Shown here: piece by piece, positions 29,941 to 40,363 of the stretch
How positions within the stretch are numbered: the stretch's first letter is position 1
Layout of the letters: every line of letters begins with the position of its first letter
Source of the DNA: Clostridiaceae bacterium
GTDB taxonomy: Bacteria; Bacillota; Clostridia; Peptostreptococcales; T1SED10-28
Direction: 5' to 3'
Length of the DNA stretch: 64,000 nt
Assembly: GCA_003554105.1 (NCBI GenBank)
Contig: PWFQ01000006.1
Location: 126,373 to 190,372 of the forward strand
Made by a program: the position numbers and the translations under genes
Notes under the pieces: generated by a model
Seen by the model: the letters and a program-made list of their open reading frames with translations, nothing else
The model's database searches: none
Told to the model about the DNA's origin: nothing

Positions 29941-32045
29941 TGGAACTTGGAGGGAAGCCTCTAATCATTGAAACAGGAAGAATTGCTCAATTGGCAAACG
30001 GATCCTGCTTCGTCAAGTATGGAGGAACCTCTGTGTTGGTTACAGCAACAGCATCAAAGGAGCCACGGGAGGGAATGGACTTTTTCCCTTTAAGTGTGGA
30101 TTATGAAGAGAGAATGTACTCCGTAGGGAAAATCCCCGGAGGATTTATAAAGCGGGAAGGACGACCCACAGAGAACGCAGTGCTAACCTGCCGATTAATT
30201 GACCGACCCATCCGACCTCTGTTTCCCGAAGGGTATAGAAACAGTGTTCAGGTTGTTGCAACGGTCATGTCTGTAGATAAGGAATGTTCCCCTGAGATTG
30301 CTGCAATGATCGGAACCTCTGTGTCACTATCCATCTCCGATATCCCCTTTGAGGGACCGATCGGTGGAGTAAAATTAGGATTAATCGATGGTGAATACAT
30401 CGTAAACCCCAGCGAATTCCAATTAGAGGAAAGCTTAATCGACCTGACTGTAGCGGGAACCAAGGACGCGGTAATGATGCTTGAAGCGGGAGCCAATGAA
30501 GCAACGGAAGAGACTGTTCTCGATGCCATTGTCTATGCCCATGAGGAAATCAAAAAAATTGTGACCTTTGTGGAAGGAATCGTTGAGGAAATCGGCAAGC
30601 CTAAGATGGAAGTGAAAATTCACCAGATTCCCGATGAGCTTCGCCGGGAAGTGGAAGACTTCGGTGCCGAAAAAATCAAGACCGCTATTAAAACCTTCGA
30701 TAAGCAGGAACGGATGGAGAAGGTTGGAGAAGCAAAGAAGGAAGCAAAAGACCATTTTGAAGGGAAATATACTGAGCATGAAAATCTTGGTCAGATCATG
30801 AAGGATGTTTCGGCGATCCTGAAGGATGTCGAGAAGCATAATCTTCGACAAATGGTGGTTCATGAGGGAGTTCGTCCCGATGACCGGAAAACTGACGAAA
30901 TCCGTCCGATCACCTGTGATGTGGGACTTCTGCCGAGAACCCACGGATCAGGACTATTCACCCGGGGTCAAACCCAGGTTCTTACTGCAGCGACCCTTGG
31001 TGCTGTCGGGGAAGTACAGATTATCGACGGTTTGGGAATTGAAGAATCCCGACGATATATGCATCATTACAATTTCCCGCCATACAGTGTAGGGGAAACC
31101 GGATTTATGCGCGGTCCCGGACGACGGGAGATCGGACACGGAGCTCTTGCTCAAAGAGCATTAGAGCCCATGCTCCCCACAAAGGATGAATTTCCTTATA
31201 CCCTTCGATTGGTTTCCGAGGTTGTGGCATCCAACGGATCCACTTCCCAGGCAAGTGTATGCGGAAGCACCCTGGCCCTTCTTGATGCGGGAGTTCCTGT
31301 GAAGAAGATGGTTGCGGGAATCGCCATGGGATTGATGAAGGAAGATGACAAAGTGGCAGTTCTTTCCGATATTCAGGGAATGGAAGACTTCCTTGGAGAC
31401 ATGGACTTTAAGGTTGCGGGAACCGACGACGGAATCACTGCAATTCAAATGGACATGAAGATTGCGGGAATCGGTCGGGACATTATGAAGGAAGCCCTGG
31501 AGCAGGCACGAATCGGTCGGCTTCATATTCTGGGCGAGATGAGAAAAGTCATCTCCGAACCCAGACCGGAGCTTTCACCTTATGCACCGCGTATCCTGCA
31601 AATGAAAATTCATCCCGACAAGATCCGGGAGGTCATCGGAGCCGGAGGGAAAGTCATCAACAAGATCGTTGACGAGACCGGCGTAAAGATCGACATCGAA
31701 GATGACGGAACGATTTTTATCGCTGCAGAATCCGGAGAAGCCGGGCAAAAAGCGATCGAAATGATTGAAACCATCATCAAGGATCCCGAACTGGGAGAGG
31801 TTTACAACGGAAAGGTAATCAAGGTCATGAACTTTGGAGCCTTTATGGAAATTCTTCCAGGGAAAGAAGGACTGCTTCACGTGTCCAACATCGCCCACGA
31901 GAGAATCAACAAAGTGGAGGATGTCTTAAAGCCGGGAGACGAAATGGAAGTCAAGGTGACGGAAATCGATCCGAAAACCGGCAAGATCGGACTGTCCAGA
32001 AAAGCTCTTCTAAAAAAAGACCGAAAACCCTCAGATAAAAAATAA
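29925..32045 (+). CDS. pnp: Polyribonucleotide nucleotidyltransferase (PNPase)
   Basis: 706 residues. Phosphorolytic 3'-5' exoribonuclease of mRNA decay. Two RNase PH domains (about 1-220 and 305-540, with [22 protein letters not shown] and [13 protein letters not shown]) flank a helical domain. KH ([12 protein letters not shown], about 560-620) and S1 (about 620-690) follow. The start lies in a duplicated decamer, with the nearest AGGAG unusually far upstream (12 nt). It has no clear promoter of its own that I can identify. Confidence 0.97.
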   Translation: MKIYEMELGGKPLIIETGRIAQLANGSCFVKYGGTSVLVTATASKEPREGMDFFPLSVDYEERMYSVGKIPGGFIKREGRPTENAVLTCRLIDRPIRPLFPEGYRNSVQVVATVMSVDKECSPEIAAMIGTSVSLSISDIPFEGPIGGVKLGLIDGEYIVNPSEFQLEESLIDLTVAGTKDAVMMLEAGANEATEETVLDAIVYAHEEIKKIVTFVEGIVEEIGKPKMEVKIHQIPDELRREVEDFGAEKIKTAIKTFDKQERMEKVGEAKKEAKDHFEGKYTEHENLGQIMKDVSAILKDVEKHNLRQMVVHEGVRPDDRKTDEIRPITCDVGLLPRTHGSGLFTRGQTQVLTAATLGAVGEVQIIDGLGIEESRRYMHHYNFPPYSVGETGFMRGPGRREIGHGALAQRALEPMLPTKDEFPYTLRLVSEVVASNGSTSQASVCGSTLALLDAGVPVKKMVAGIAMGLMKEDDKVAVLSDIQGMEDFLGDMDFKVAGTDDGITAIQMDMKIAGIGRDIMKEALEQARIGRLHILGEMRKVISEPRPELSPYAPRILQMKIHPDKIREVIGAGGKVINKIVDETGVKIDIEDDGTIFIAAESGEAGQKAIEMIETIIKDPELGEVYNGKVIKVMNFGAFMEILPGKEGLLHVSNIAHERINKVEDVLKPGDEMEVKVTEIDPKTGKIGLSRKALLKKDRKPSDKK

Positions 32046-32093
32046 AAACTGTGGTACAATAAGAAGAGAATCAATCAATTAAAAACATAAAGG

Positions 32094-32126
32094 AAAAAAC
32101 ATAAACCTAAGGTTTATGTTTTTTTC
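32094..32126 (+). terminator. Intrinsic terminator of pnp
   Basis: ACATAAACC-TAA-GGTTTATGT stem preceded by A6 and followed by T7, so it could work in both directions. Confidence 0.9.
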
Positions 32127-32160
32127 ACGATAGTGGAAAACAACGGACGAGGTGATGACG

Positions 32161-34749
32161 ATGGCAGCGAAAAAAGGAAAAAGCACATCCAAAAGAAAGC
32201 CAAAGGAAAGGGTCAAGTACCGGGGAGAGGTCCGGGGAATTATTCTCATTGCCCTGGGTCTTCTTCTGATGATTACTCTGATGGGAATGGGGGGAGCCTT
32301 CGGCCGAGTGGTCAGTTTTACAGTAAAGGGACTCTTTTCCAATCTTTCCTATCTTCTTCCCGTCGTTCTTATGGTGGTGGGAGTGATTTCCTTTATCAAG
32401 GAGGAAGCCCTGGGAAAGCGGAAAAACCTTTTCTTTTACGGAATGGTTTTTCTTGTTGTGATCATTCTGCGGTCCCTCCTGGATCAGGAGCTGCTTTTGG
32501 ATTATGGACGGCGATGGTCTGATCATACTTTGTGGGAACAGCTGAGAAATTACTTTACCCTTGGAACAGAGGGAGTAGGAAGCGGAATTATCGGTATGAC
32601 TCTCAGTCTTGCCCTTGCCAATCTTTTCGGTGTGATAGGAACCTTAATTATCACCTTGACCGCTCTTTTGATCGGGACCATGATCTATAGCGAAATTTCC
32701 CTGGGGAAAATCCTCGGAGCCTGGGCAAGAGGTATTCGACGATGGGTAAAAGGAATCAGTGAAGGGCGAAAACGGAAAAAACAGGCCAAAGCCCTGGCAA
32801 AGGAAAGAAAGCGGAAGGAACAGGAAGCCCTCGGAGAAAAAGAGGAAGAGCGTGAAAATGAATCGAAGGACATCAGAGAAGAACCCCTGCCCGGTCAACG
32901 GACCTGGAATTATGAGAATCCCTGGGATGAGGAACGTGAAATTCTGCGGAGAGATCAGAAAGAGGGATCCGAAGGAAATCGGGAATCCCCGGAATCCGGT
33001 GGAAAAGGGCTTCCTGAATATGCATTCAGTTCCGACTACTATAGAGAGCAGGGAACCGGCTCCAGGGGATTACAGGAAAAACGGTGCGACGAGACCGGAA
33101 AAGGTCTCGAGGAGGAACCCCCTTCACGGTCTGCTGATGAAAACAGTTTGAAGCGGAAGGAACCGGGAAAAGCTCCTTTAAAAGATCAACCCGGGGAGAG
33201 AAAAAACCGGGAGAATGAGGGAAACTTCACGGAAGAAGAGCTTGCCAGAATGAACGAGCAGAATAAGGTGATCCCCTATCAGTTTCCCAGTGTGGATCTC
33301 TTGAGTCGACGGGTGAAGAAGTCAGGATTCTCCGACGAAAAAGCCATGCGGAAAAAAGCCAGGATTTTAGAGGAAACCCTGAAAAACTTCGGAGTCAGTG
33401 CCAAAGTGATCCGCTTTAGCAAAGGACCGTCCATTACCCGTTACGAGCTCCAGCCGGAGACCGGAGTGAAGGTCAGTAAAGTGGTGAACCTGAGTGATGA
33501 TATTGCTTTGAATATGGCGGCATCCGCCATTCGAATTGAAGCGCCGATTCCCGGGAAAGCAGCCATCGGCATTGAAATCCCCAATGATGAGACCTCTATG
33601 GTGGATCTGAGGTCCATGATTGAATCTTCAGGATTTAAAAAGGGCAAGGAGAAAATACCCTTTGCCCTGGGACGGGACGTTTCCGGGGAAGAGGTTATTG
33701 CAGACATTGCAAAAATGCCTCATCTTCTTATTGCGGGAGCAACCGGATCCGGAAAAAGTGTCTGTATCAATACGATTATTTTAAGTATTCTTTATGGCGC
33801 AAAACCCGATGAAGTGAAGCTGATGCTGGTGGATCCCAAAGTGGTGGAGCTCAATCAGTATAACGGAATTCCCCATCTGCTGATCCCTGTGGTTACCGAT
33901 CCGAAAAAAGCCACAACCGCCCTTTCCTGGGCCGTGGATGAGATGACCAAGCGTTATGATCAGTTTGCGGAATTTGCTGTAAAGGATATTGGCGGATACA
34001 ATGAAAAGTTTTCTGAAGAGAAGCTGCCCTATATCGTCATTATTATTGATGAACTGGCAGATTTGATGATGGTTGCTCCGGCGGAGGTGGAGGATAAGAT
34101 TTGCCGAATTGCACAGATGGCACGGGCAGCGGGAATTCATTTAATCATCGCCACCCAGCGGCCCTCGGTGAACGTCATCACCGGTGTGATTAAAGCCAAC
34201 ATCCCCTCCCGTATCGCCTTTTCCGTTGCATCCCAGGTGGATTCCAGAACCATTATCGATACAGGAGGAGCGGAAAAGCTTTTAGGAAAGGGAGACATGC
34301 TCTTTCAACCTATTGGAGCCAATAAACCCAAACGGATCCAAGGCTCCTTTGTGGAGGAGCGGGAAGTGGAGAATGTGGTAACCTTCCTGAAGGGGAAGGT
34401 TGAGGACGAACCCGCCTATCAGCTTTCTCTTCTTGAAGAGATTAAAGTCAGTGAAGAGACCGGGGACGAACCCGAGGACGATCTGTTTTACGACGCCAAG
34501 GAAATGGTGATTGAACGGGAGCAGGCATCGGTCTCCATGCTTCAGAGAAAATTCAAGATCGGCTATAACCGAGCCGCACGGCTCATCGATTCCCTTGAGG
34601 ATCAGGGGGTCATTGGAGGCCACGAGGGATCAAAGCCCCGAAAGGTATTGATTTCCAAGGAGGAGTATCGACAGGAACTGAAGGGTGATCAGGAGGAGTC
34701 CTTCGCCGATGAAAAAACCGTCGGAGAAGAAGAATTTCCTCATTCATAA
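32161..34749 (+). CDS. ftsK: DNA translocase FtsK/SpoIIIE
   Basis: 862 residues. Four hydrophobic transmembrane segments lie within about 25-180. A charged, low-complexity linker of about 170 residues (Glu/Lys/Arg-rich) leads to the alpha and beta motor domains (Walker [10 protein letters not shown] near 527, Walker [13 protein letters not shown] near 628) and the C-terminal winged-helix gamma domain ([19 protein letters not shown]) that reads polar DNA motifs. It pumps chromosome DNA at the septum or into the forespore. ATG 32161 follows GACGAGG at 8 nt; ATG 32152 is the longer alternative. Confidence 0.94.
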   Translation: MAAKKGKSTSKRKPKERVKYRGEVRGIILIALGLLLMITLMGMGGAFGRVVSFTVKGLFSNLSYLLPVVLMVVGVISFIKEEALGKRKNLFFYGMVFLVVIILRSLLDQELLLDYGRRWSDHTLWEQLRNYFTLGTEGVGSGIIGMTLSLALANLFGVIGTLIITLTALLIGTMIYSEISLGKILGAWARGIRRWVKGISEGRKRKKQAKALAKERKRKEQEALGEKEEERENESKDIREEPLPGQRTWNYENPWDEEREILRRDQKEGSEGNRESPESGGKGLPEYAFSSDYYREQGTGSRGLQEKRCDETGKGLEEEPPSRSADENSLKRKEPGKAPLKDQPGERKNRENEGNFTEEELARMNEQNKVIPYQFPSVDLLSRRVKKSGFSDEKAMRKKARILEETLKNFGVSAKVIRFSKGPSITRYELQPETGVKVSKVVNLSDDIALNMAASAIRIEAPIPGKAAIGIEIPNDETSMVDLRSMIESSGFKKGKEKIPFALGRDVSGEEVIADIAKMPHLLIAGATGSGKSVCINTIILSILYGAKPDEVKLMLVDPKVVELNQYNGIPHLLIPVVTDPKKATTALSWAVDEMTKRYDQFAEFAVKDIGGYNEKFSEEKLPYIVIIIDELADLMMVAPAEVEDKICRIAQMARAAGIHLIIATQRPSVNVITGVIKANIPSRIAFSVASQVDSRTIIDTGGAEKLLGKGDMLFQPIGANKPKRIQGSFVEEREVENVVTFLKGKVEDEPAYQLSLLEEIKVSEETGDEPEDDLFYDAKEMVIEREQASVSMLQRKFKIGYNRAARLIDSLEDQGVIGGHEGSKPRKVLISKEEYRQELKGDQEESFADEKTVGEEEFPHS

Positions 34750-34855
34750 ATGAAGAAAAGTATGATACACTAAAAGCTAGCTCAGAATGTTATATGATAA
34801 GGGAATAGCCCTTTTAGAAACAGGGTTTTTCAATGTTGGAAAGGAAGCTGATGGA

Positions 34856-36193
34856 ATGTCATTGAAAGTGTATATGGAATCCTTGGGTTGTGCCAAAAAT
34901 CTTGTGGATTCGGAGTTAATGCTGGGAATCCTGAAGGAAAACGGCTACGATGTAACAGAAGACCCCGGGGAGGCCCAGGGGATTATTGTGAACACCTGCG
35001 GCTTTATCGAGGCTGCCAAGGAGGAATCCATTGAGCATATCCTGAAGCTGGGGGCACTGAAGGATCGACAGCTGAAAACTTTAGTCGTCGCCGGATGCCT
35101 GGGGGAACGCTATGCAAAGGATCTTCTGGAAGAGTTGCCGGAAATCAACGCGGTGGTGGGAACCGGGGACTATGAAAAAATTGTGGAGGTCATGACCGAT
35201 ACCCTGGAAGGAAAACGGCTCCACTATGTGGGAAATGTGGATCAGATCTTCAAGGAGAGCCATAAGCGTGTCCTTACCACACCGGGATATACCGCCTATT
35301 TGAAAATCTCCGACGGATGCGATAATTTTTGCACCTACTGCATCATTCCTAAACTCCGGGGAAAATACAGAAGCCGGAAGATGGAGGATATTCTGCGGGA
35401 GGCACGGGAACTGGCGGAAGCCGGAGTAAAGGAACTGATTGTTATCGCCCAGGATACCACCCGTTATGGGATCGATTTATACGATGAGTTGAAATTACCG
35501 GAACTTTTGGACGAATTAAACAAGGTACGGGGGATTGAGTGGATAAGAGTTCTTTATGCCTATCCTGAAATGATTACCCGGGAACTGATTGAGAGCATCA
35601 AAAGGAACGAAAAGGTGTGCAAGTATTTGGATATCCCTGTTCAGCATGCCAGTAACCGTGTGTTGAAACGGATGAACCGCCGAACCTCCAAGGAAGAGGT
35701 AACGGAGATCCTTACCCGTCTACGAAGGGAAATTCCCGACATGGTTCTTCGAACCTCTCTGATCGTGGGATTCCCCGGTGAAGAGGAAGAGGATTTCCTG
35801 GAGCTGTATGAGTTTGTGAAAGACATGAAATTCGAACGTCTGGGAGTATTCACCTATTCCAGGGAGGAAGACACCCCCGCCTATGATTTTAAGGATCAGA
35901 TTCCTGAATCTCTCAAGGAGGAGCGGCAAAAACAAATAATGGAGCTTCAGCAACAGATCTCCAAAGTGAAAAATGAAGAGAAAATCGGAAAAACCCTCCT
36001 GGCCATCATTGATGAAAAGCTGGAGGAAAATGAATACCTGGGTCGAACCCGGGGAGATGCTCCTGAGATCGACGGAGGCATCTATATCAAAGGCAGGAAC
36101 GACCATGAACCCGGAGACATGCTGCATGTCAGAGTTACGGGAGCAATGGAATATGATTTGATTGGGGAGATGACCGATGAATCTGGCAAATAA
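34856..36193 (+). CDS. rimO: Ribosomal protein S12 methylthiotransferase RimO
   Basis: 445 residues. Radical-SAM enzyme that methylthiolates an aspartate of S12. The N-terminal MTTase domain has cysteines in [18 protein letters not shown] and [10 protein letters not shown] for the second cluster. The radical-SAM motif is [16 protein letters not shown]-terminal TRAM domain occupies about 375-440. RimO is distinguished from MiaB by the [13 protein letters not shown] start. ATG 34856 gives the standard N terminus; ATG 34787 would add 23 residues with no family match. The stop overlaps pgsA by 17 nt. Confidence 0.93.
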   Translation: MSLKVYMESLGCAKNLVDSELMLGILKENGYDVTEDPGEAQGIIVNTCGFIEAAKEESIEHILKLGALKDRQLKTLVVAGCLGERYAKDLLEELPEINAVVGTGDYEKIVEVMTDTLEGKRLHYVGNVDQIFKESHKRVLTTPGYTAYLKISDGCDNFCTYCIIPKLRGKYRSRKMEDILREARELAEAGVKELIVIAQDTTRYGIDLYDELKLPELLDELNKVRGIEWIRVLYAYPEMITRELIESIKRNEKVCKYLDIPVQHASNRVLKRMNRRTSKEEVTEILTRLRREIPDMVLRTSLIVGFPGEEEEDFLELYEFVKDMKFERLGVFTYSREEDTPAYDFKDQIPESLKEERQKQIMELQQQISKVKNEEKIGKTLLAIIDEKLEENEYLGRTRGDAPEIDGGIYIKGRNDHEPGDMLHVRVTGAMEYDLIGEMTDESGK

Positions 36194-36713
36194 GTTAACA
36201 GTGCTTCGAATTTTTATGGTTCCCGTATTTATGGTGTTTCTGTTGAACCAGATCCCTTATGGAAACTACATTGCCGCATTTATCTTTATTGCAGCGGCAA
36301 TTACCGATTCGCTGGATGGTTATATTGCCCGAAAGCGGAATCAGATCACGAATTTCGGGAAATTCATGGATCCCCTTGCAGACAAGCTGCTGGTTTCCGC
36401 AGCATTGATTTCCCTTGCATCTATGGGGGAGATCTCCGCCTGGCTTGTGGTGATTATCATTGCAAGAGAGTTTACGATCAGTGTTCTCCGTGCCGTTGCG
36501 GCGGCGGAAGGAATTGTGATTGCCGCCAGTATTTGGGGAAAAATAAAGACAGTGACCCAGATTCTTGCCATCATTTTTATTCTTCTTGATAATTTCCCCT
36601 TCCGACTGATCAACCTGCCCGTTGACGTAATTATGCTCTGGGCTGCTGTGATCTTCACTGTAATCTCGGGAGTTGATTATATCAGGGTCAATAAGAAGAT
36701 TCTGGATTCATAA
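36177..36713 (+). CDS. pgsA: CDP-diacylglycerol-glycerol-3-phosphate 3-phosphatidyltransferase
   Basis: A 178-residue membrane enzyme making phosphatidylglycerol phosphate. The CDP-alcohol phosphotransferase signature (DxxDGxxAR...GxxxDPxADK) is at about 36-65: [13 protein letters not shown] then [11 protein letters not shown]. About four to six hydrophobic helices. Its start lies inside the rimO 3' end, and rimO-pgsA-recA order is common in Clostridia. Confidence 0.95.
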   Translation: MNLANKLTVLRIFMVPVFMVFLLNQIPYGNYIAAFIFIAAAITDSLDGYIARKRNQITNFGKFMDPLADKLLVSAALISLASMGEISAWLVVIIIAREFTISVLRAVAAAEGIVIAASIWGKIKTVTQILAIIFILLDNFPFRLINLPVDVIMLWAAVIFTVISGVDYIRVNKKILDS

Positions 36714-36762
36714 ATCTTCAGGGGCATGTAACTACAAATGTAATACAAAATTTTTGTCTGTA

Positions 36763-36799
36763 AAAAAAGGGGTGATTTCCATGAAAATCACCCTTTTTT
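36763..36799 (+). terminator. Intrinsic terminator of rimO-pgsA
   Basis: GGGGTGATTT ... AAATCACCC stem flanked by A6 and T6, isolating recA from upstream transcription. Confidence 0.9.
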
Positions 36800-36812
36800 G
36801 CAAGAAAAACCT

Positions 36813-36841
36813 TTGATTTTTCCAAAGAGGTACAGTATAAT
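36813..36841 (+). promoter_or_regulatory. recA promoter
   Basis: TTGATT 36813-36818, 17-nt spacer, perfect TATAAT 36836-36841. Confidence 0.85.
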
Positions 36842-36848
36842 ACTAATT

Positions 36849-36862
36849 AGAACATTCGTTCG
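36849..36862 (+). promoter_or_regulatory. LexA (SOS) box of recA
   Basis: AGAACATTCGTTCG matches the Gram-positive LexA consensus CGAACNNNNGTTCG in 13 of 14 positions counting the N positions. It begins 7 nt after the -10 element, where bound LexA would block initiation. LexA is not encoded in the window. Confidence 0.85.
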
Positions 36863-36880
36863 AATTTTTATGAGAGGGGG

Positions 36881-37954
36881 GTGACCAGTTTAACTGGGAT
36901 TATGGAAAAGAAAAAAGCATTGGATATGGCAATTAATCAGATCGAAAAACAATTTGGGAAGGGCTCCATCATGAAGCTGGGTGGAGATTCAATTATGAAA
37001 ATTGATACCATTCCTACAGGATCCATTGATTTAGATATCGCACTTGGTGTAGGGGGAGTTCCCCGGGGAAGAATCGTTGAGATTTATGGACCGGAATCTT
37101 CGGGTAAAACCACAGTATCCCTCCACATTATCGCTCAGGCTCAAAAGAACGGAGGAACAGCAGCATTTATCGATGCGGAACATGCTCTGGATCCGGCATA
37201 TGCCCGGAACTTAGGAGTGAACGTGGATGAGCTGATCGTCTCTCAACCGGATACGGGGGAGCAGGCGCTGGAAATCGCCGAAGCACTGGTTCGTAGCGGA
37301 GCTGTGGATGTAGTGACCATCGACTCGGTGGCGGCCCTGGTTCCAAAGGCGGAAATCGAAGGGGAAATGGGAGATGCCCATGTTGGGCTTCAAGCCCGAT
37401 TGATGTCCCAGGCCCTCAGAAAGCTGTCGGGAACCATCAGTAAATCCCATACGACAGTGATTTTCATCAACCAGCTTCGTGAAAAGGTGGGAGTGATGTT
37501 CGGCAACCCGGAAACCACTTCAGGGGGACGGGCACTGAAGTTTTACGCTTCCGTTCGGCTGGATGTAAGAAAAATTGACATCATCAAGCAGGGGAATGAC
37601 ATTATCGGAAACCGTACCCGGGTGAAGGTTGTCAAAAATAAGGTGGCACCACCCTTTAAAAAGGCCGAGTTTGACATTATGTACGGAAAAGGAATTTCCG
37701 CTGTGGGAGACATCCTGGATGTGGCTACCAATATTGATGTGGTGGACAAGGCAGGAGCCTGGTACAGCTATGGGGGAACCCGTCTCGGTCAGGGCCGGGA
37801 AAACGCCAAAACCTATCTGGAGGAAAATCCCGCTTTATCCGACGAAATTGAAAAGAAGATCCGGGTACATCACGGTCTTCTGCCCGAAGAAGTATCCACT
37901 CCTGAAGCAGAGGAGAAGGAAGCCCCGAAAACCAAAGGGAAAAAATCCGAATAA
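36881..37954 (+). CDS. recA: Recombinase RecA
   Basis: 357 residues. Walker [10 protein letters not shown], the [15 protein letters not shown] and [26 protein letters not shown] blocks (loops L1 and L2), and a short Lys/Glu-rich tail. It forms filaments on single-stranded DNA and triggers LexA cleavage. The start is uncertain: GTG 36881 is immediately after GAGAGGGGG (short spacing), and ATG 36902 ([19 protein letters not shown], the conserved N terminus) is too far from it. Confidence 0.97.
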   Translation: MTSLTGIMEKKKALDMAINQIEKQFGKGSIMKLGGDSIMKIDTIPTGSIDLDIALGVGGVPRGRIVEIYGPESSGKTTVSLHIIAQAQKNGGTAAFIDAEHALDPAYARNLGVNVDELIVSQPDTGEQALEIAEALVRSGAVDVVTIDSVAALVPKAEIEGEMGDAHVGLQARLMSQALRKLSGTISKSHTTVIFINQLREKVGVMFGNPETTSGGRALKFYASVRLDVRKIDIIKQGNDIIGNRTRVKVVKNKVAPPFKKAEFDIMYGKGISAVGDILDVATNIDVVDKAGAWYSYGGTRLGQGRENAKTYLEENPALSDEIEKKIRVHHGLLPEEVSTPEAEEKEAPKTKGKKSE

Positions 37955-38009
37955 ATAAATTTCGGAATCCTTTCCAAAATTTTGTAAAGCAAACGATGGA
38001 TGAACAAGG

Positions 38010-38038
38010 CCCTGAAGCTTACCCCTTCAGGGTTTTTT
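38010..38038 (+). terminator. Intrinsic terminator of recA
   Basis: CCTGAAG/CTTCAGG stem (loop CTTACCC) followed by GG-free T run of seven, about 55 nt after recA. Confidence 0.85.
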
Positions 38039-38065
38039 TGTATTTTCCCTTCTTTGAATGCTTCC

Positions 38066-38094
38066 TTGACACCTGTTGAAAAAAAAGATAAAAT
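38066..38094 (+). promoter_or_regulatory. rny promoter
   Basis: Consensus TTGACA 38066-38071, 17-nt spacer, TAAAAT 38089-38094. Leader of about 90 nt. Confidence 0.85.
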
Positions 38095-38185
38095 TAAAGG
38101 GTGTAATGGTGTAATTTTCCCTATAAATATACGCTATAACGCGATATCGCTATTGGAACACCGGTTTAAAAACTAAATATAGGAG

Positions 38186-39733
38186 GTGTCCAAGATTACT
38201 ACAGAAACTATTTTATTGCTAATCGGAGCTGCCATTGTAGGATGCCTTGCTGGATATTTTATTCGCAAAAATATTGCAGAGGGAAAAATAAATAATGCAG
38301 AAAAATTAGCGGAGCAGATTCAAAGAGAAGCAGAGAAGGACGGAGAAACTCAGAAAAAGGAGCTGCTTCTGGAAGCAAAGGAAGAGGTCCACAGGCTGAG
38401 AAACGACTTTGAAAAGGAAAGCAGAGAACGTAGGAACGAACAGCAGAAGATTGAACGTAGACTTTTGCAAAAAGAAGAAAACCTGGACAGGAAATCAGAG
38501 GGCATAGAAGCCAAAGAGAACAAACTGAACAAGAAATTAAAGGAAGCGGAAGAAGCCGAGGAAAAAAGAAAGAGCGTCCTCGAGGAGCAGAAAAGAAAGC
38601 TTGAGGAAATCTCCGGATTGACGGAGGAACAGGCGAAAAACATTCTTCTGACCGATGTGGAGAAGGAAGCGAAGCACGAAGCAGCCATAATGGTCAAGGA
38701 AATTGAAGCAAGGGCTCGGGAGGATGCAGACAAGAATGCGAGGGAAATTATTGGCTACGCCATTCAGAAATGTGCTGCAGATCACGTGGCCGAAAGCACT
38801 GTTACCGTCGTGGAGCTTCCCAATGATGAGATGAAAGGACGAATCATCGGACGGGAAGGACGAAACATTCGAACCTTGGAAACCTTAACGGGAATCGATC
38901 TGATTATTGATGATACTCCTGAAGCTGTAATCCTCTCAGGGTTTGACCCGATTCGACGGGAAATTGCCAGGATTGCTCTGGAAAAACTCATTGTGGATGG
39001 ACGAATCCACCCCGCAAGAATCGAGGAAATGGTGGAGAAAGCCAAGAAGGAAGTGGATGAAATCATCAAGGAAGCCGGAGAACAAGCCACTTTCGATACC
39101 GGAGTATATGGTGTGCATCCTGAACTGATCAAGCTATTGGGACGATTGAAATTCCGAACCAGCTATGGTCAGAATGTCTTAAAGCATACCATAGAAGTTG
39201 CACACTTAGCAGGAATTATGGCAACGGAACTGGGTGCGGATCCCAAGATGGCCAAAAGAGCCGCTCTTCTTCATGATATCGGAAAAGCGGTGGACCATGA
39301 AATTGAAGGAACCCATGTGGAAATCGGTATGAATCTGCTGAAGAAATACAAGGAATCAAGCAAAGTAATCCATGCCATGAGCACTCATCACGGAGACTAT
39401 GAGGCTGAATCCCTGGAGGCAATCCTGATTACGGCTGCAGATGCTGTATCCGCTGCACGACCGGGAGCCAGAAGGGAAACTCTGGAGTCTTATATCAAAC
39501 GGCTGGAAAAACTTGAAGACATTGCGAACAAATACGAGGGAGTTGAACGGTCCTTTGCGATCCAGGCAGGGAGAGAAATTCGAATTATTATTAAACCGGA
39601 AAAATATAGCGATGATCAAATGGTCATGTTAGCCCGGGATATCACGAAAAAGATTGAGGCTGAACTGGAATATCCGGGACAGATTAAAGTCAGCGTGATC
39701 AGGGAAACACGAGCGGTAGAGTATGCAAAATAG
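38186..39733 (+). CDS. rny: Ribonuclease Y
   Basis: About 512-515 residues. Membrane-anchored endoribonuclease that initiates mRNA turnover. An N-terminal transmembrane helix (about 5-25) leads to a long Glu/Lys-rich coiled coil (about 30-190). A KH domain ([28 protein letters not shown], near 215) and the HD domain with [12 protein letters not shown] follow. Start problem: the annotated GTG 38186 is the last G of AGGAGG plus TG, so it lies inside the Shine-Dalgarno sequence. The next in-frame codon at ideal spacing (8 nt) is ATT 38195, giving [14 protein letters not shown]. Confidence 0.96.
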   Translation: MSKITTETILLLIGAAIVGCLAGYFIRKNIAEGKINNAEKLAEQIQREAEKDGETQKKELLLEAKEEVHRLRNDFEKESRERRNEQQKIERRLLQKEENLDRKSEGIEAKENKLNKKLKEAEEAEEKRKSVLEEQKRKLEEISGLTEEQAKNILLTDVEKEAKHEAAIMVKEIEARAREDADKNAREIIGYAIQKCAADHVAESTVTVVELPNDEMKGRIIGREGRNIRTLETLTGIDLIIDDTPEAVILSGFDPIRREIARIALEKLIVDGRIHPARIEEMVEKAKKEVDEIIKEAGEQATFDTGVYGVHPELIKLLGRLKFRTSYGQNVLKHTIEVAHLAGIMATELGADPKMAKRAALLHDIGKAVDHEIEGTHVEIGMNLLKKYKESSKVIHAMSTHHGDYEAESLEAILITAADAVSAARPGARRETLESYIKRLEKLEDIANKYEGVERSFAIQAGREIRIIIKPEKYSDDQMVMLARDITKKIEAELEYPGQIKVSVIRETRAVEYAK

Positions 39734-39760
39734 GGAAATCAAGTAATGAACGAATACATT

Positions 39761-39788
39761 GGAAGGGTGAAATTCACCCTTCCTTTTT
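39761..39788 (+). terminator. Intrinsic terminator of rny
   Basis: GGAAGGGTGAA-ATTCACCCTTCC, a near-perfect stem, followed by five T. Confidence 0.9.
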
Positions 39789-39792
39789 AATG

Positions 39793-39821
39793 TTGACAGG
39801 AATAGTAGGGTATACTATAAT
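39793..39821 (+). promoter_or_regulatory. iscR operon promoter with overlapping dyad
   Basis: Fully consensus TTGACA 39793-39798, 17 nt, TATAAT 39816-39821. The palindrome ACTATAATAGT (39814-39824), inside a larger imperfect TATAC...GTGTATA dyad, covers the -10. A perfect promoter with a dyad on it fits strong transcription shut off by autorepression by the Rrf2 protein encoded next. Confidence 0.8.
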
Positions 39822-39897
39822 AGTGTATATGAAATCCAAGCAAAACAGTCGGAAATAAGGAATATTCTGACGACTTAAGTGGAGAGAGGAGGAAGCC

Positions 39898-40347
39898 ATG
39901 AAGTTTTCAACAAAAGGGAGATACGGATTAAAAGCAATGTTTGATCTGGCAACCCATCATGGGGAAGGTCCCGTTGCCCTGAAAAATATCGCCAGGCGCC
40001 AGGAAATCTCAGAGCACTATTTAGAGCAGATTTTTGCAACCCTTCGCCGCTCGAAACTGGTAAAAAGTGTGCGGGGCGCCCAGGGAGGGTATCTTTTAAA
40101 CAATCCTCCGGAACAGATTACCGTAGGAGAAATTATCCGCACACTGGAAGGACCAATCGGACCTGCGGATTGCGTTGTCGATAAGAATTCTCATGAATGC
40201 TTGAATCAGGATTCCTGTGTGACCCGTCTGGTATGGACACGGATCCAGCAAAGCGTCAATGAAGTGATTGACACCACTACCCTGGCCGATATGCTGGAAG
40301 ATCAGAAACGGATTAAAAACGATGAGAATCATATGTTTTATATATAA
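39898..40347 (+). CDS. iscR: Rrf2-family iron-sulfur regulator, IscR-like
   Basis: 149 residues. Winged helix-turn-helix (KGRYGLKAMFDLA, ISEHYLEQIFATLRRSKLVKSVRGAQGGYLL). Three cysteines C92, C101 and C107 correspond to the IscR cluster ligands C92/C98/C104 of E. coli, though spacing differs slightly. It probably senses 2Fe-2S status and controls iscS-iscU just downstream, and itself through the dyad on its promoter. CymR, the related cysteine regulator, lacks such cysteines, so IscR is the better name. Confidence 0.87.
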   Translation: MKFSTKGRYGLKAMFDLATHHGEGPVALKNIARRQEISEHYLEQIFATLRRSKLVKSVRGAQGGYLLNNPPEQITVGEIIRTLEGPIGPADCVVDKNSHECLNQDSCVTRLVWTRIQQSVNEVIDTTTLADMLEDQKRIKNDENHMFYI

Positions 40348-40363
40348 ATAAAGGGGTGACAAG

